Positions 1-5,021 of a stretch of 6,502 bases of DNA are shown here, in pieces. The stretch covers positions 1 to 6,502 of the forward strand of contig JAFADH010000164.1 in assembly GCA_023424995.1 (NCBI GenBank). Direction: 5' to 3'. The notes below the pieces were generated by a model. It was not told where the DNA came from and made no database searches. It saw nothing but the letters and a program-made list of their open reading frames with translations. The stretch comes from Bacillota bacterium (GTDB lineage Bacteria > Bacillota > Clostridia > Lachnospirales > Lachnospiraceae). The position numbers and the translations under genes are program-made. Positions within the stretch are counted from its first letter, which is position 1; the number at the start of each line of letters is the position of its first letter.

Positions 1-38
1 GTGATGGCCATGACTTTTCTTTTTCTACTCTATCTTTC

Positions 39-67
39 ATTATAAATCATGAGCATACAATTTACAA
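39..67 (-). promoter_or_regulatory. Leftward sigma-A type promoter for a gene beyond the window edge
   Basis: Read on the minus strand there is TTGTAA (62-67), a 17-nt spacer and a perfect TATAAT (39-44), so transcription would start near position 32 and run out of the window. An ATG at 11-9 on the minus strand (reading M-A-I) could be the start of the driven gene, but its upstream purines are a poor ribosome binding site and only a few codons are visible. A 12-bp direct repeat CATTTTTTTATT (97-108 and 129-140) and an odd palindrome ATTAATAATTAAT (113-125) lie just upstream and could be AT-rich activating or binding sequences. Confidence 0.5.
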
Positions 68-150
68 AGTCATTCTTACAGAATTCAACATAATAACATT
101 TTTTTATTACCAATTAATAATTAATGACCATTTTTTTATTGCAAAATATA

Positions 151-188
151 TAAAAAGCCAGGATAACAGACCGTCTATCACCTTGGCT
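151..188 (-). terminator. Possible leftward intrinsic terminator
   Basis: On the minus strand AGCCA pairs with TGGCT (156-160 with 184-188). The stem can be extended by GG/CC across a one-base bulge, or alternatively by GATA/TATC, and is followed by TTTTT and an AT-rich run. The stem is short and interrupted, so this is weaker than the recR terminator at 649-699. It would separate leftward transcription coming from the 200-640 region from the promoter at 39-67. No confident gene lies immediately upstream for it to terminate. Confidence 0.35.
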
Positions 189-307
189 AACAATTGCTAT
201 ACAATTTTTATTTATTGTTTAAAAGATTCCAGATGCATGTGAATATAATTTCATTAAAACCAAAAACTCAAGTTACAAAACCATAACTGACGGATTTTTT
301 GTTTATA

Positions 308-379
308 AGATTTTGCAAGAATATTGGCATGTATACCTGTCGTAGAGCAACCCCACTTATCCTGTCCGGAGCAAAATCT
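308..379. repeat. 72-bp element bounded by 9-bp perfect inverted repeats
   Basis: AGATTTTGC at 308-316 and GCAAAATCT at 371-379 are exact inverted repeats. The enclosed 54 bases are clearly more GC-rich than the surrounding AT-rich DNA, and contain the direct repeat CCTGTC (near 336 and 361) and a GTATAC palindrome. On the minus strand one frame runs open through the element without a start codon. The shape (compact, sharp composition edges, terminal inverted repeats, intergenic) resembles a small dispersed repeat or a structured RNA element. I cannot assign a family, and one copy in the window cannot prove that it is dispersed. Confidence 0.4.
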
Positions 380-400
380 ATTATCCTATGACGAGGTTTA

Positions 401-517
401 TCTGCCTTTTATTTTTCTCTTTTGCGCTTCTTCAGAAGAGCTTTTTCTTCTTCACTCTTCTTCACTCTTCTTTATTCTTTCTGGTTCTATTTCGCTATTT
501 CTTCTTCATTTATTCTT
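401..517. other. Pyrimidine-rich tract with 10-bp tandem duplication
   Basis: On the plus strand this stretch is overwhelmingly C and T, built of CTTCTT-like runs, and contains two exact adjacent copies of TTCACTCTTC (451-460 and 461-470). Plus-strand reading frames through it are artefactually rich in Phe, Leu and Ser. On the minus strand, virtual removal of one 10-bp copy would join two frames into a short Glu/Lys-rich stretch between a TGA at 508-506 and a TAA at 411-409, ending in LLKKRKREK. That could be coincidence in purine-rich DNA or the tail of a decayed gene. No start codon with a ribosome binding site supports an intact gene. Confidence 0.45.
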
Positions 518-648
518 TGTCTTCAAAAACAGAGCAGGAACTGGAACGCCTGATTTTACTGAGGTTAATGAAATTTCTCCGGAAATTCTTCTATGTTATT
601 GGTTAGTGGGTGACAGATGGTCTGATGCTTAACAGACTGGAATTGGCT

Positions 649-699
649 AAAAAACAGACCTTGGACGGGCGGGGTTTCGCCCTATCCAGGTCTGTTTTC
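649..699 (-). terminator. Strong intrinsic terminator of the ybaB-recR transcript, possibly bidirectional
   Basis: AAAACAGACC (651-660) is exactly complementary to GGTCTGTTTT (689-698). The stem continues with TGGA/TCCA (662-665 with 685-688, after a one-base bulge) and GGGCG/CGCCC (667-671 with 678-682), closing on a 6-nt loop. On the minus strand the stem ends in TTTTTT (654-649), the classical rho-independent arrangement, about 100 nt after the recR stop. The plus strand also ends in TTTT, so it may block transcription from the left as well. A smaller hairpin GTCTG/CAGAC (620-624 with 633-637) follows and repeats part of the same sequence. Confidence 0.9.
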
Positions 700-746
700 T
701 ACAATTCTTTCATATTATTTTCTATTATGTCTAGGAGAATAAACGG

Positions 747-785
747 GGTTGCCTTTTGGATAATACGAGGTGCCTCGGGACAACC
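747..785 (-). other. Stem-loop just downstream of the recR stop codon
   Basis: GGTTG (747-751) pairs with CAACC (781-785), extended by CC/GG with one bulged base. An inner CGAGG/CCTCG repeat (766-770 with 773-777) has only a 2-nt centre. It begins 11 nt after the recR stop and has no T-run on either side, so it is not itself an intrinsic terminator. It may stabilise the 3' end of the mRNA or be incidental. Confidence 0.35.
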
Positions 786-796
786 ATTATATGGAA

Positions 797-1393
797 TTAC
801 AGCTCCACTCTTCCTTCAAATGCACGAAGCAGTGTTACTTCATCAATGTATTCCAAATCTCCGCCCACCGGGATCCCGCTGGCGATCCGGCTTACCTTGA
901 TTCCGGCGGGTTTGATCAGCTTGCTTAAATACATGGCGGTTGCTTCACCCTCCAGACTGGAATTGGTGGCGATGATCACCTCATCCACTTCTCCCTGAAG
1001 GCGCAGCATGAGCTCCTTCAGCTTGATATCGGCCGGACCGATGCCAAGCATAGGAGAGATTGCGCCATGGAGCACGTGATATACTCCTTCATATTTACCC
1101 GTCTTCTCATAGGCAGCCAGGTCCCTGGGATTCTCAACTACCATGATCTGTCTCTTATCCCTTCCCGGTGAAGAGCAGATCGGGCAGAGTTCCTTATCCG
1201 TCAGCGTAAGACACTCCTTACAATACTGGATATTCTTCTTCGCCTCCACGATGGAGCCTGCCAGGCCGCTGACCTGTTCCTCGGGCATGTTGATAATATG
1301 AAAGGCAAGTCTCTGGGCTGTCTTTGTCCCTATTCCGGGCAGTCTCGACAGCTCCTCAATTAACTTACTGATTTGCTTGCTATAGTAATCCAT
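797..1393 (-). CDS. recR: Recombination mediator protein RecR
   Basis: RecR acts in the cytoplasm with RecO and RecF to load RecA on single-stranded DNA at gaps and stalled forks. The 198-residue product has the usual full length. Visible parts in order: helix-hairpin-helix [16 protein letters not shown] (18-33); a four-cysteine zinc site, C58-x2-C61-x8-C70-x2-C73; a Toprim region starting with [10 protein letters not shown] (83-92) and running through the conserved [15 protein letters not shown] (106-120); and the C-terminal [19 protein letters not shown] signature near the end. All hallmark residues are intact. The ATG at 1393-1391 shares one base with the ybaB stop (TAATG). A GGAGG lies about 12 nt upstream inside the ybaB tail, which suggests translational coupling. 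The gene is last in the ybaB-recR operon and is followed by a strong terminator. Confidence 0.97.
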   Translation of the reverse strand: MDYYSKQISKLIEELSRLPGIGTKTAQRLAFHIINMPEEQVSGLAGSIVEAKKNIQYCKECLTLTDKELCPICSSPGRDKRQIMVVENPRDLAAYEKTGKYEGVYHVLHGAISPMLGIGPADIKLKELMLRLQGEVDEVIIATNSSLEGEATAMYLSKLIKPAGIKVSRIASGIPVGGDLEYIDEVTLLRAFEGRVEL

Positions 1394-1746
1394 TAGAAAG
1401 GAAAGCCTCCAAGACCGTTTAATCCGCCGGTGATCTGTCCCATAACTGAGGAGGATTCCTCTTCCATCTTGCGAAGAGCTTCATTAGCTGCTGCTACGAT
1501 TAAGTCCTCCAGCATCTCAATATCCTCCGGATCAACTACCTCTTTGGAAAGCTTTACGGAAGAAATCTCTTTCTTCCCGGTTACCTTTACAGTAACAGCT
1601 CCGCCGCCGGCACTTGCCTCATACTCCTTCTCCTCCAGCTCTCTGGTCTTATCTTCCATCTGTTTTTGCATTCTCTGCGCCTGCTTCATCAGGTTATTCA
1701 TGTTTCCCGGCATTGCGCCTCCGGGGAATCCGCCTCTTTTTGCCAT
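1393..1746 (-). CDS. ybaB: YbaB/EbfC family nucleoid-associated protein
   Basis: This family consists of small dimeric DNA-binding proteins coating the nucleoid, encoded between dnaX and recR in very many bacteria (yaaK in Bacillus). The 117-residue product matches in size. It has a flexible Gly/Met/Asn-rich N-terminus (about 1-20), a charged helix with [22 protein letters not shown] (about 18-39), a central beta region containing [18 protein letters not shown], the conserved [22 protein letters not shown] helix, and a Gly-rich tail ending GGFPF. The start is well supported by AAAGGAGA (1761-1754) spaced 7 nt from the ATG. A promoter sits about 50 bases upstream (1798-1827). It overlaps recR by one base. 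The position by dnaX and recR suggests a link with replication and repair, but the exact role is not settled for the family. Confidence 0.95.
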   Translation of the reverse strand: MAKRGGFPGGAMPGNMNNLMKQAQRMQKQMEDKTRELEEKEYEASAGGGAVTVKVTGKKEISSVKLSKEVVDPEDIEMLEDLIVAAANEALRKMEEESSSVMGQITGGLNGLGGFPF

Positions 1747-1797
1747 TATAATATCTCCTTTCAGATGTTGCTATAGGTTTGATTTGTTATTTTATTA

Positions 1798-1827
1798 ATT
1801 ATATTAAGAAGTAATAACTACTTTCAA
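1798..1827 (-). promoter_or_regulatory. Promoter of the ybaB-recR operon
   Basis: On the minus strand TTGAAA (1822-1827) and a perfect TATAAT (1798-1803) are separated by 18 nt. The predicted start near 1791 gives a leader of about 45 nt before the ybaB ATG. A second TATAAT-like sequence further upstream (around 1840) lacks a good -35 at proper distance. The promoter implies that ybaB-recR can be expressed independently of dnaX, in line with the 500-bp gap between them. Confidence 0.6.
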
Positions 1828-2246
1828 TAACTATTATTATAATATAACTATCGGTTCAATGACATCTTATTATCTGGGATAACTCTATCATTTTCCCTTT
1901 GATATTTATGATTACTTATGTTTATGAATAGAAATATATACCGGTTTATTAATACACTATTTCTTTTTAGTACATATAACACTTTTTATATCAACAGTCT
2001 TTTCCGGTAACTTCCGATAACATTCCAGTTATCTTTTTAATTACCTTTTCAGCGACCTTTTCCAGTTACCCTATAAGTAGTTTCTTTTTATTGATTTTAT
2101 CTCTAAATGATCTTTTTTCATGTAATCTTTTACAGTGGTCTTTTTACAGCGATCTTTTTCAACAATCCTTGTTCCGGTAAAGCTTTCCCCGGTCATCTTT
2201 TCTTTCTTACATATAAATAATCTTTATACATACTGTTAAATAATCT
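1828..2246. other. Long AT-rich dnaX-ybaB spacer
   Basis: This is most of the 500-bp gap between dnaX and ybaB. Besides the repeat array (1992-2201) and the tandem duplication at its right edge (2213-2258), it contains AT-rich DNA with a small TTATC/GATAA hairpin near 1866-1880. I find no strong intrinsic terminator after dnaX, no tRNA and no small SRP RNA. One 41-codon minus-strand frame (2196-2071) starts with ATG after a purine-rich stretch (AAGAAAGAAAAG), but it lies wholly on the repeat array and adjoining spacer, is Lys-rich and is more likely chance. Confidence 0.6.
1992..2201. repeat. Degenerate tandem array of 10-15 nt units between dnaX and ybaB
   Basis: On the plus strand the spacer is built of imperfect copies of a unit resembling CAGYRATCTTTTT. 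The clearest pair is ACAGTGGTCTTTTT (2132-2145) and ACAGCGATCTTTTT (2146-2159), adjacent 14-mers with 12 of 14 matches. They are flanked by AAATGATCTTTTTT (2105-2118), CATGTAATCTTTT (2119-2131), CAACAATCCTTGTT (2160-2173), CCGGTAAAGCTTT (2174-2186) and CCCCGGTCATCTTTT (2187-2201). A second block at 1992-2072 has shorter units, for example CCAGTTATCTTTTT (2025-2038), AATTACCTTTT (2039-2049), CAGCGACCTTTT (2050-2061) and CCAGTTACCCT (2062-2072). The unit length is not a multiple of three and varies, which argues against coding. I do not recognise the family. Confidence 0.6.
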
Positions 2247-2258
2247 TTATTCATACTG
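2213..2258 (-). repeat. 23-bp tandem duplication spanning the dnaX stop codon
   Basis: Positions 2236-2258 and 2213-2235 are adjacent direct copies agreeing at 21 of 23 bases. On the minus strand each copy starts CAGTATG, followed by A or T, then ATAAAGATTATTTA. The first copy carries the last three dnaX codons (Gln-Tyr-Glu) and its TAA. The second repeats them as Gln-Tyr-Val-TAA outside the gene. It looks like a fairly recent slippage or unequal-exchange duplication that happened to leave the DnaX reading frame unchanged. Confidence 0.85.
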
Positions 2259-3830
2259 TATCGGCATCTTTACCAGCTTCGACAGATCCGGCACCTCATC
2301 CATACGCTCCTTGGTCTTATCCAGATATCTTACACTGACCTGCACCTGCTTCTGCACAAAGGAGGCCAGGGTATCCTTGATCACCTGCATATGCCCTTCC
2401 CGCTCGATGAAATCCTTATCTATCGGATTGGTAACAACCAGCTGCAATCCCTGATTACCATCAATACTGAGCATCGCACTGTTTAATATGGACTGCAGGG
2501 CCGGTGCCTTTCTTCCGACCTGGGTAATGATACTCTTCCACCCCTGTGCAGCCGCTTTCAGATCCTCCGGCAGTGCTTCCGGTAATATCACCGGTTTCTT
2601 TGCGGCAGGTGCCGACGGTGTATCAGCATGGTCATAAGCTCCGCCTTGTGCAGGACCGGACGAAACCGCTATCCCATTCTCCAATTTCTCTTCCAGTACA
2701 CGGATCCGGTCAACCAGGGAATCTATACTCTGCTCCATCTCCGGTTTGCACAGCTTAATCAGGGCTATTTCTATCAATACCCGCTTGCGGGCCGCATAGC
2801 GCACCTGGTTCGACAGTTCTGAGAATATACGGATATATCGTATTAAGGTGGGTTCCTCGATCATCTCTGCTTCCTTTTTCAGCAATGCCAGATTCTCCGT
2901 GGAGATTTCCACCACCATATCAGAGATATCCTCCGTTGTCTTAAGCAGCAGGAGATTACGAAGATACCAGATAAAATCCGTGATAAACTGGCCCAGCTCC
3001 CTGCCGGTGCTTTCGATCTCTTCCAACAGGCGGATACAAGCCCCGACATTTTGCTCCCGGATATATTCCAGTAATCTTGCAAATACCTGGGTATCCACAG
3101 CTCCAAGCACATCCAGGACATTATCATAGGTCAGCTTCTGCCCCAGATAGAAGGAGATACACTGATCCAGCAGGCTCAGGGCATCCCGGAAGGAACCGTC
3201 AGCGACCCGCGCAACATAACGGAGCGCTTTCTCCTCCGTCTCGATGTTCTCCGCCTTCATCAAGTCTGACAGCAGCTCAGCGATAATGTCGATCGAAATT
3301 CTTCTAAAATCATATCTCTGGCAGCGGGACAGAATTGTTACGGGAATCTTATGAACCTCTGTGGTCGCCAGAATAAAAATAACATAAGCAGGCGGTTCTT
3401 CAATCGTCTTTAACAGAGCGTTGAAGGCTCCCGCAGACAGCATGTGAACCTCGTCGATAATATATACCTTATAGTTCCCTTCCGTGGGTGAATAGCGTAC
3501 TTCTTCCACAATTTCACGGACATTATCCACACCGTTGTTAGAAGCGGCATCGATCTCAATTACATTCATGGAGGTTCCGGCAGCGATTCCCTTGCACATC
3601 CGGCATTCATTGCAGGGATTGCCGTCTACAGGGTTCTCGCAGTTGACCACCTTGGCTAAGAGCCTTGCTACGGTTGTCTTACCGGTGCCCCTGGTTCCCG
3701 TAAATAAATAAGCGTGCCCGATTCTTCCTGCTTTTATTTGGTTTTTTAAGGTTGTTACGATGTGTTCCTGCCCTTTCACGTCAGCGAAATTACTTGGGCG
3801 GAACTTCCGGTACAGCGCCGTATATGCCAT
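2247..3830 (-). CDS. dnaX: DNA polymerase III subunit gamma/tau (clamp loader ATPase)
   Basis: DnaX is the motor subunit of the clamp loader that places the beta clamp on primed DNA at the replication fork. The 527-residue protein is full length. Seen in order: conserved start ALYRKFRP (5-12), Walker A GTRGTGKTT (45-53), zinc-binding C64/C73/C76/C79, Walker B YIIDEVHML (D126, E127), sensor 1 LATTE (154-158), arginine-finger motif SRC (168-170), sensor 2 GSFRDALSLLDQ (R215), the collar domain to about 365, a short predicted coiled coil, an Ala/Pro/Gly-rich linker (about 385-418) and a C-terminal domain. The ATG is 2 nt after the HD-GYP stop, with AAAAGGAG inside the last codons of that gene, so translation is probably coupled. 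I see no classical A-AAA-AAG slippery site, so a frameshifted gamma form is not supported. The last codons fall in a tandem duplication. Confidence 0.98.
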   Translation of the reverse strand: MAYTALYRKFRPSNFADVKGQEHIVTTLKNQIKAGRIGHAYLFTGTRGTGKTTVARLLAKVVNCENPVDGNPCNECRMCKGIAAGTSMNVIEIDAASNNGVDNVREIVEEVRYSPTEGNYKVYIIDEVHMLSAGAFNALLKTIEEPPAYVIFILATTEVHKIPVTILSRCQRYDFRRISIDIIAELLSDLMKAENIETEEKALRYVARVADGSFRDALSLLDQCISFYLGQKLTYDNVLDVLGAVDTQVFARLLEYIREQNVGACIRLLEEIESTGRELGQFITDFIWYLRNLLLLKTTEDISDMVVEISTENLALLKKEAEMIEEPTLIRYIRIFSELSNQVRYAARKRVLIEIALIKLCKPEMEQSIDSLVDRIRVLEEKLENGIAVSSGPAQGGAYDHADTPSAPAAKKPVILPEALPEDLKAAAQGWKSIITQVGRKAPALQSILNSAMLSIDGNQGLQLVVTNPIDKDFIEREGHMQVIKDTLASFVQKQVQVSVRYLDKTKERMDEVPDLSKLVKMPIQYE

Positions 3831-3832
3831 GG

Positions 3833-4876
3833 CTACTCCTTTTCTAATGCTTCCGATTTACATTTTCTATGTAATACTTCCTCAAATTGTTCATTTACAT
3901 TCACAAACAGATCCACCAGATCGGGGTCGAACATGCTGCCTCTGTTACCAATAATGATGGACATAGCCTTCTGATGGGAATACGCCTTCTTATATGCCCG
4001 GTCGGAGGTAAGCGCATCATACACATCTGCAACGGTAAGTATTCTGGCGAACAGGGGAATCTCTTCTCCTTTGAGCCCGTTAGGGTATCCCGAACCATCC
4101 CAGCGCTCGTGGTGGCAATAAGCCATATCTCTCGCCAGATACAGCCATCGGGTACCGCCCGTCTCCTTGATGATATTCTCCAGGGCTTGTTTTCCCAGTG
4201 TCGTATGTGTCTTCATATATTCAAATTCGTGAAAGTCCAGCGCAGATTCCTTGCGCAGGATTTCATCATTGATCCCGATCTTGCCTACATCATGGAGCAT
4301 GACCGAACGGAGAATGTCATTAATATTCTCCATGGGAAGCAGTCCCTGATACCGTTCCTGGTTCATAACCTCCGTAAGCAGGATACTAAAATATCTGGTT
4401 GTATTCTTTAGATGTCCCCCGGTAGTTACGTCCCGGCATTCCACCAGCTCCGCCAGGCTGTAGGAGACTGCATCCTGGTATTTTTCATCGAAGCTTTTCT
4501 CCTTTTTGAGCGTTACAAGCTCTATGCAGGTATCTATTCTATGCTGTAGGAGCTGCCGGGATATGGGCATTATGATATAGTCATTTACTCCCAGGGAAAG
4601 CACCTGCTGCTCCAATTCTGTATCAGACTGCCTGACCAAGATGATAACCGGTATTCCTGTAAGCTCCGGACTCTTCTTAAATCCGTCATATATCAAGAGA
4701 ATCTCCTGTGTCATGGATACTCCGGTTAAGAGAATTAAATCCGGCGAGTTCGTGAGGTTGGAGCTCTTATCCGCTTCACCGGCAGGAAAGGCTGATATTA
4801 CATAATTAGCCTTTAACATATCTTCGATCTCTTGATACATTCCATGATCCTGACAGGATATTATGATGTGTTTCAT
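3833..4876 (-). CDS. HD-GYP domain phosphodiesterase with degenerate receiver domain
   Basis: This 347-residue protein has a CheY-like fold at about 1-120, a short linker helix, and an HD-GYP domain at about 136-325. HD-GYP proteins hydrolyse cyclic di-GMP or related cyclic dinucleotides in the cytoplasm. The catalytic half looks intact: ECRDVTTGGH (146-155), HDVGKIGI (195-202), H224, HHERWDGSGYPNG (255-267) and ADVYDALTSDRAYK (283-296, with Ala where Pro is usual). The receiver has lost its chemistry: the phospho-acceptor position in PDLILLT is Thr51 instead of Asp, the beta-4 Ser/Thr is Val81, and the beta-5 Lys of the KP motif is Met103. It therefore probably does not work as a phosphorylated switch. 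The start is supported by AGGAGAGG (4888-4881). The gene has its own promoter (4964-4992) and runs straight into dnaX. Substrate is not decidable from sequence. Confidence 0.93.
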   Translation of the reverse strand: MKHIIISCQDHGMYQEIEDMLKANYVISAFPAGEADKSSNLTNSPDLILLTGVSMTQEILLIYDGFKKSPELTGIPVIILVRQSDTELEQQVLSLGVNDYIIMPISRQLLQHRIDTCIELVTLKKEKSFDEKYQDAVSYSLAELVECRDVTTGGHLKNTTRYFSILLTEVMNQERYQGLLPMENINDILRSVMLHDVGKIGINDEILRKESALDFHEFEYMKTHTTLGKQALENIIKETGGTRWLYLARDMAYCHHERWDGSGYPNGLKGEEIPLFARILTVADVYDALTSDRAYKKAYSHQKAMSIIIGNRGSMFDPDLVDLFVNVNEQFEEVLHRKCKSEALEKE

Positions 4877-4895
4877 AAAGCCTCTCCTAATTATC

Positions 4896-4917
4896 TATGG
4901 ATAATTCCATGTCCATA
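4896..4917 (-). promoter_or_regulatory. Small stem with two alternative pairings in the HD-GYP leader
   Basis: TATGGA at 4896-4901 can pair with TCCAT at 4906-4910 (4-nt loop) or with TCCATA at 4912-4917 (10-nt loop). On the mRNA this hairpin lies 7 bases upstream of the AGGAGAGG ribosome binding site. It is short and could modulate translation initiation or be a protein-binding palindrome. It is not a known riboswitch as far as I can see. Confidence 0.3.
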
Positions 4918-4963
4918 AGAATCTCGAAAACTGACTGATAAGAACTAATTGCCTGTCATGGAG

Positions 4964-4992
4964 ATTATAACATTGCAGCCTGTTAAAATCAA
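4964..4992 (-). promoter_or_regulatory. Promoter of the HD-GYP-dnaX operon
   Basis: On the minus strand TTGATT (4987-4992) is 17 nt from a perfect TATAAT (4964-4969), which is preceded by TG one base upstream (extended -10). The predicted start near 4957 gives a leader of about 80 nt. It lies in the 145-bp gap after the M15 peptidase gene. It is the best promoter between that gene and dnaX, so both the phosphodiesterase and DnaX are probably expressed from it. Confidence 0.75.
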
Positions 4993-5021
4993 TGCTCTGC
5001 ATGGCATACAGTCTCCTTCAA

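Larger units (their letters stand above)
1..648. other. AT-rich intergenic stretch without a convincing gene
   Basis: Apart from the elements listed separately (leftward promoter, weak terminator, 72-bp inverted-repeat element, pyrimidine tract), I see no supported gene here. The longest plus-strand frame (324-632, 102 codons) runs through the 72-bp element and the pyrimidine tract, has no ribosome binding site, and is made of composition-driven Phe/Leu/Ser runs. The minus strand is broken by stops in all frames. A plus-strand frame open from base 1 to a TAA at 43-45 could be the last 14 codons of an upstream gene, but it is too short to support. Confidence 0.6.

Noticed and set aside
1..45. 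C-terminal tail of a plus-strand gene entering from the left
   Set aside because: Only 14 codons are open before TAA, with no recognisable sequence, and the same stretch carries a better-supported leftward promoter.
324..632. 102-codon plus-strand open frame
   Set aside because: It has no ribosome binding site, runs through the inverted-repeat element and the pyrimidine tract, and its Phe/Leu/Ser runs simply reflect C/T-rich DNA.
610..900. 96-codon plus-strand open frame
   Set aside because: It crosses the strong terminator hairpin and the 3' end of recR on the opposite strand. It is a shadow of recR and the hairpin.
1992..2201. CRISPR array
   Set aside because: Units are too short (10-15 nt), degenerate and without regular spacers, and there are no cas genes.
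1747..2246. Small SRP RNA, often found near dnaX in Firmicutes
   Set aside because: The conserved GGAAGGAAGCAGC-type core was not found on either strand here or elsewhere in the window.
2247..3830. Programmed frameshift making a short gamma form of DnaX
   Set aside because: The only A-rich spot around the linker reads GCAAAGAAACC, not a slippery A-AAA-AAG heptamer, and no stimulating stem is evident.
3887..4411. 174-codon plus-strand open frame
   Set aside because: It is fully antisense to the intact HD-GYP gene, whose catalytic motifs are unmistakable, and has no recognisable domain of its own.
4898..4906. DnaA-box-like TTATCCATA near the HD-GYP start
   Set aside because: It is a single site with one mismatch to TTATCCACA, no cluster of boxes nearby, and is explained by the local hairpin. 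There is no sign of a replication origin.
4877..4960. Possible cyclic di-GMP riboswitch before the HD-GYP gene
   Set aside because: The leader is only about 80 nt and I see none of the conserved GEMM-type core sequence. Only a short hairpin is present.
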